64,000 nucleotides of DNA from Haloechinothrix sp033042135 (GTDB taxonomy: Bacteria > Actinomycetota > Actinomycetes > Mycobacteriales > Pseudonocardiaceae). Position 1 is the first letter of the stretch, and every line of letters starts with the position of its first letter. Location: NCBI RefSeq assembly GCF_033042135.1, contig NZ_WBXM01000001.1, positions 557,604-621,603 of the forward strand, read 5' to 3'. Shown here one piece after another: positions 62,950 through 64,000 of this stretch. Below the pieces are notes generated by a model, which saw only the letters and a list, made by a program, of their open reading frames with translations, was not told the DNA's origin and searched no databases. The position numbers and the translations under genes were made by a program.

Positions 62950-63818
62950 TGGAGAACCTGTTCGACATCGAGCTCACCATGCGCCTACTCGGGCTGGACT
63001 TCGTGCAGAACGCGTTGCTCGCGGCCGCGCTGCTCGGCCTGGTGGCAGGTGCGCTTGGCCCGCTGATCGTGATGCGGCGGATGGCGTTCGCGGTGCACGG
63101 CACCGCCGAGCTCGCGTTCACCGGTGCCGCAGCCGCGTTGCTGCTTGGCCTGGTGTTCGAGGGGATGGCTGTCGAGTATGGCGCGATCGCCGGTGCGGTC
63201 GTCGCCGCGCTGCTCCTGGGGATCCTCGGCGGCAAGTCCTCCGAACGGGACTCGGTGATCGGTGTGGTGCTGGCCTTCGGTCTGGGTGTGGGGGTGTTGT
63301 TGCTGTGGCTCTACCCTGGCCGCGCCCACACCCAGCTCGGGTTGCTGATCGGCCAGGTCGTCTCGATCGACCGCAGCAACCTCGCGGTGTACGCCGTCAG
63401 CACCGTCGCGGTGCTGCTGGTGCTGGCACTGGTATACCGGCCGCTGCTGTTCGCGAGCGCTGATCCGGTGGTAGCGGCCGCACGTGGCGTGCCGGTAGCG
63501 TGGTTGACACCGCTGTTCGCGGTGCTCGTCGGAATCGCCACCGCTCTTGGCGTGCAGACGGTGGGGATGCTGCTGGTGCTCGCCCTGCTCGTCACACCTG
63601 CGGCCGCCGCATGCCGGGTGACGTCCAGCCCCACGCGGGCGATGGTACTCGCGATCATCTTCGCCGAGGTGGCCGTGCTGGGTGGCATCGTGCTCTCGCT
63701 CGCGCCCGGTGTACCGATCAGCGCGTTCGTGACCGCGATCTCGTTCGCGATCTACCTGGTGTGCAGGCTTGTGGAGTATCTACGCGGCAGGGTGCGAGTC
63801 GAACACGCCACGCTGTGA
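62949..63818 (+). CDS. znuB: Zinc ABC transporter permease ZnuB
   Basis: A 289-residue membrane permease of the ABC-3 family with about eight helices. It shows LGPLIVMRRMAFAVHGTAELAFTGAA and AVGIATALGVQTVGMLLVLALLVTPAAAA-like segments typical of the family. ATG 62949 overlaps the znuC stop (TGATG). A hairpin with a T-run follows four bases after its stop. Confidence 0.93.
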   Translation: MENLFDIELTMRLLGLDFVQNALLAAALLGLVAGALGPLIVMRRMAFAVHGTAELAFTGAAAALLLGLVFEGMAVEYGAIAGAVVAALLLGILGGKSSERDSVIGVVLAFGLGVGVLLLWLYPGRAHTQLGLLIGQVVSIDRSNLAVYAVSTVAVLLVLALVYRPLLFASADPVVAAARGVPVAWLTPLFAVLVGIATALGVQTVGMLLVLALLVTPAAAACRVTSSPTRAMVLAIIFAEVAVLGGIVLSLAPGVPISAFVTAISFAIYLVCRLVEYLRGRVRVEHATL

Positions 63819-64000
63819 GGTCCCACCGTGTCAGGTGGGTTTCTCCGTCGTGGCCGGTGCGTTGTCGGGGTATCCAGGGTGGTGGGATGCAGGTTGGATG
63901 GCCGTCGGTTCCGATGTGGATGTTCCATTCGCTGTGGTGGATGCGTCGGTGGTGTTCGCCGCTGGGGAGGGCGGGGTTGTCGAGGTTGGTGGGTCCGCGG
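63718..64000 (-). CDS. HNH endonuclease / DUF222 protein, C-terminal fragment (partial)
   Basis: The gene runs off the right edge. The visible reading frame, entering at 63999, gives LPSGEHHRRIHHSEW then DGHPTCIPPPWIP, the C-terminal part of the HNH nuclease domain found in DUF222/13E12-repeat proteins. The usual cysteine before the HH pair is serine here. In frame the next stop is TGA at 63720-63718, inside znuB, so the last 100 bases would overlap it; a stop in a neighbouring frame occurs at 63833-63831. Either the overlap is real or the 3-prime end is frameshifted. DUF222 genes are often multicopy and sometimes decayed in actinobacteria. Confidence 0.6.
   Translation of the reverse strand, partial: RGPTNLDNPALPSGEHHRRIHHSEWNIHIGTDGHPTCIPPPWIPRQRTGHDGETHLTRWDLTAWRVRLAPCRVDTPQACTPGRSRTRSRSRTR
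63822..63842 (+). terminator. Terminator of the zinc operon
   Basis: CCCACC (63822-63827) pairs with GGTGGG (63834-63839) over a 6-base loop and is followed by TTT, four bases after the znuB stop. It should also act on transcripts from the right. Confidence 0.6.

Overview
The window is high-GC actinobacterial DNA, most likely from the Pseudonocardiaceae or a close relative. The reasons are pervasive G/C third codon positions, GTG starts, lsr2, WXG/PPE-like type VII substrates with EspG, a sigK/rskA system with an MPT70/MPT83-like antigen, and an MhuD-type heme oxygenase. From memory, the stretch from about 27 to 59 kb follows the gene order of Mycobacterium tuberculosis Rv3628 to Rv3588c: ppa, dacB, DUF2342, tilS, hpt, T7SS substrates, ftsH, folE/P/B/K, DUF3180, DUF6779, DUF2520, panC/D, coaX, lsr2, clpC, mhuD, mutY, canB. 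No rRNA, tRNA, CRISPR or insertion sequence was seen.

Layout. 1-2.7 kb and 9.2-13.5 kb hold two inverted copies of one cassette: sigK-rskA divergent from a DUF4383 membrane protein and a molybdopterin oxidoreductase; the second copy also carries a fasciclin lipoprotein. All four outward promoters share one sigma-K-like motif with a fixed 15-base spacer. Between the copies lie an LVIVD/PA-domain secreted protein and an Asp23/Gls24 envelope cluster led by its own ECF sigma factor (5.2-9.2 kb). 13.5-16 kb encodes cell-surface proteins: a SodC-like lipoprotein, a LysM protein and a sortase substrate. 16-20.6 kb is a branched-chain amino-acid-type ABC operon with a fused LivM-LivG, followed by a truncated AfsR-type regulator (20.7-22.8 kb). 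23-32.5 kb is housekeeping: dnaE, a gamma carbonic anhydrase, ppa, dacB, a DUF2342 metalloprotease, tilS and hpt. 32.6-36.3 kb has type VII secretion substrates with two EspG chaperones. 36.7-46.4 kb runs ftsH, the folate operon, membrane proteins and pantothenate/CoA genes. lsr2, an IdeR-box-controlled FhuF-like reductase and clpC follow.

The most unusual region is 51.5-55.84 kb, inserted between clpC and the sirtuin/mhuD/mutY/can block. Behind an A/T-rich leader it encodes a small secreted beta-rich protein, a membrane-anchored helical-repeat protein, and a MacB/LolCDE-like ATPase and permease. The first two genes each appear to carry a one-base deletion; the transporter genes are intact. 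I do not recognise the first two families, so this is the best candidate for an undescribed export or envelope system.

The right end has a LacI-family regulator with an operator next to its own start codon, a znuACB zinc importer whose binding protein has eight tandem GHEDEH repeats, and the edge of an HNH/DUF222 gene. Several convergent gene pairs are separated by long perfect inverted repeats acting as bidirectional terminators.
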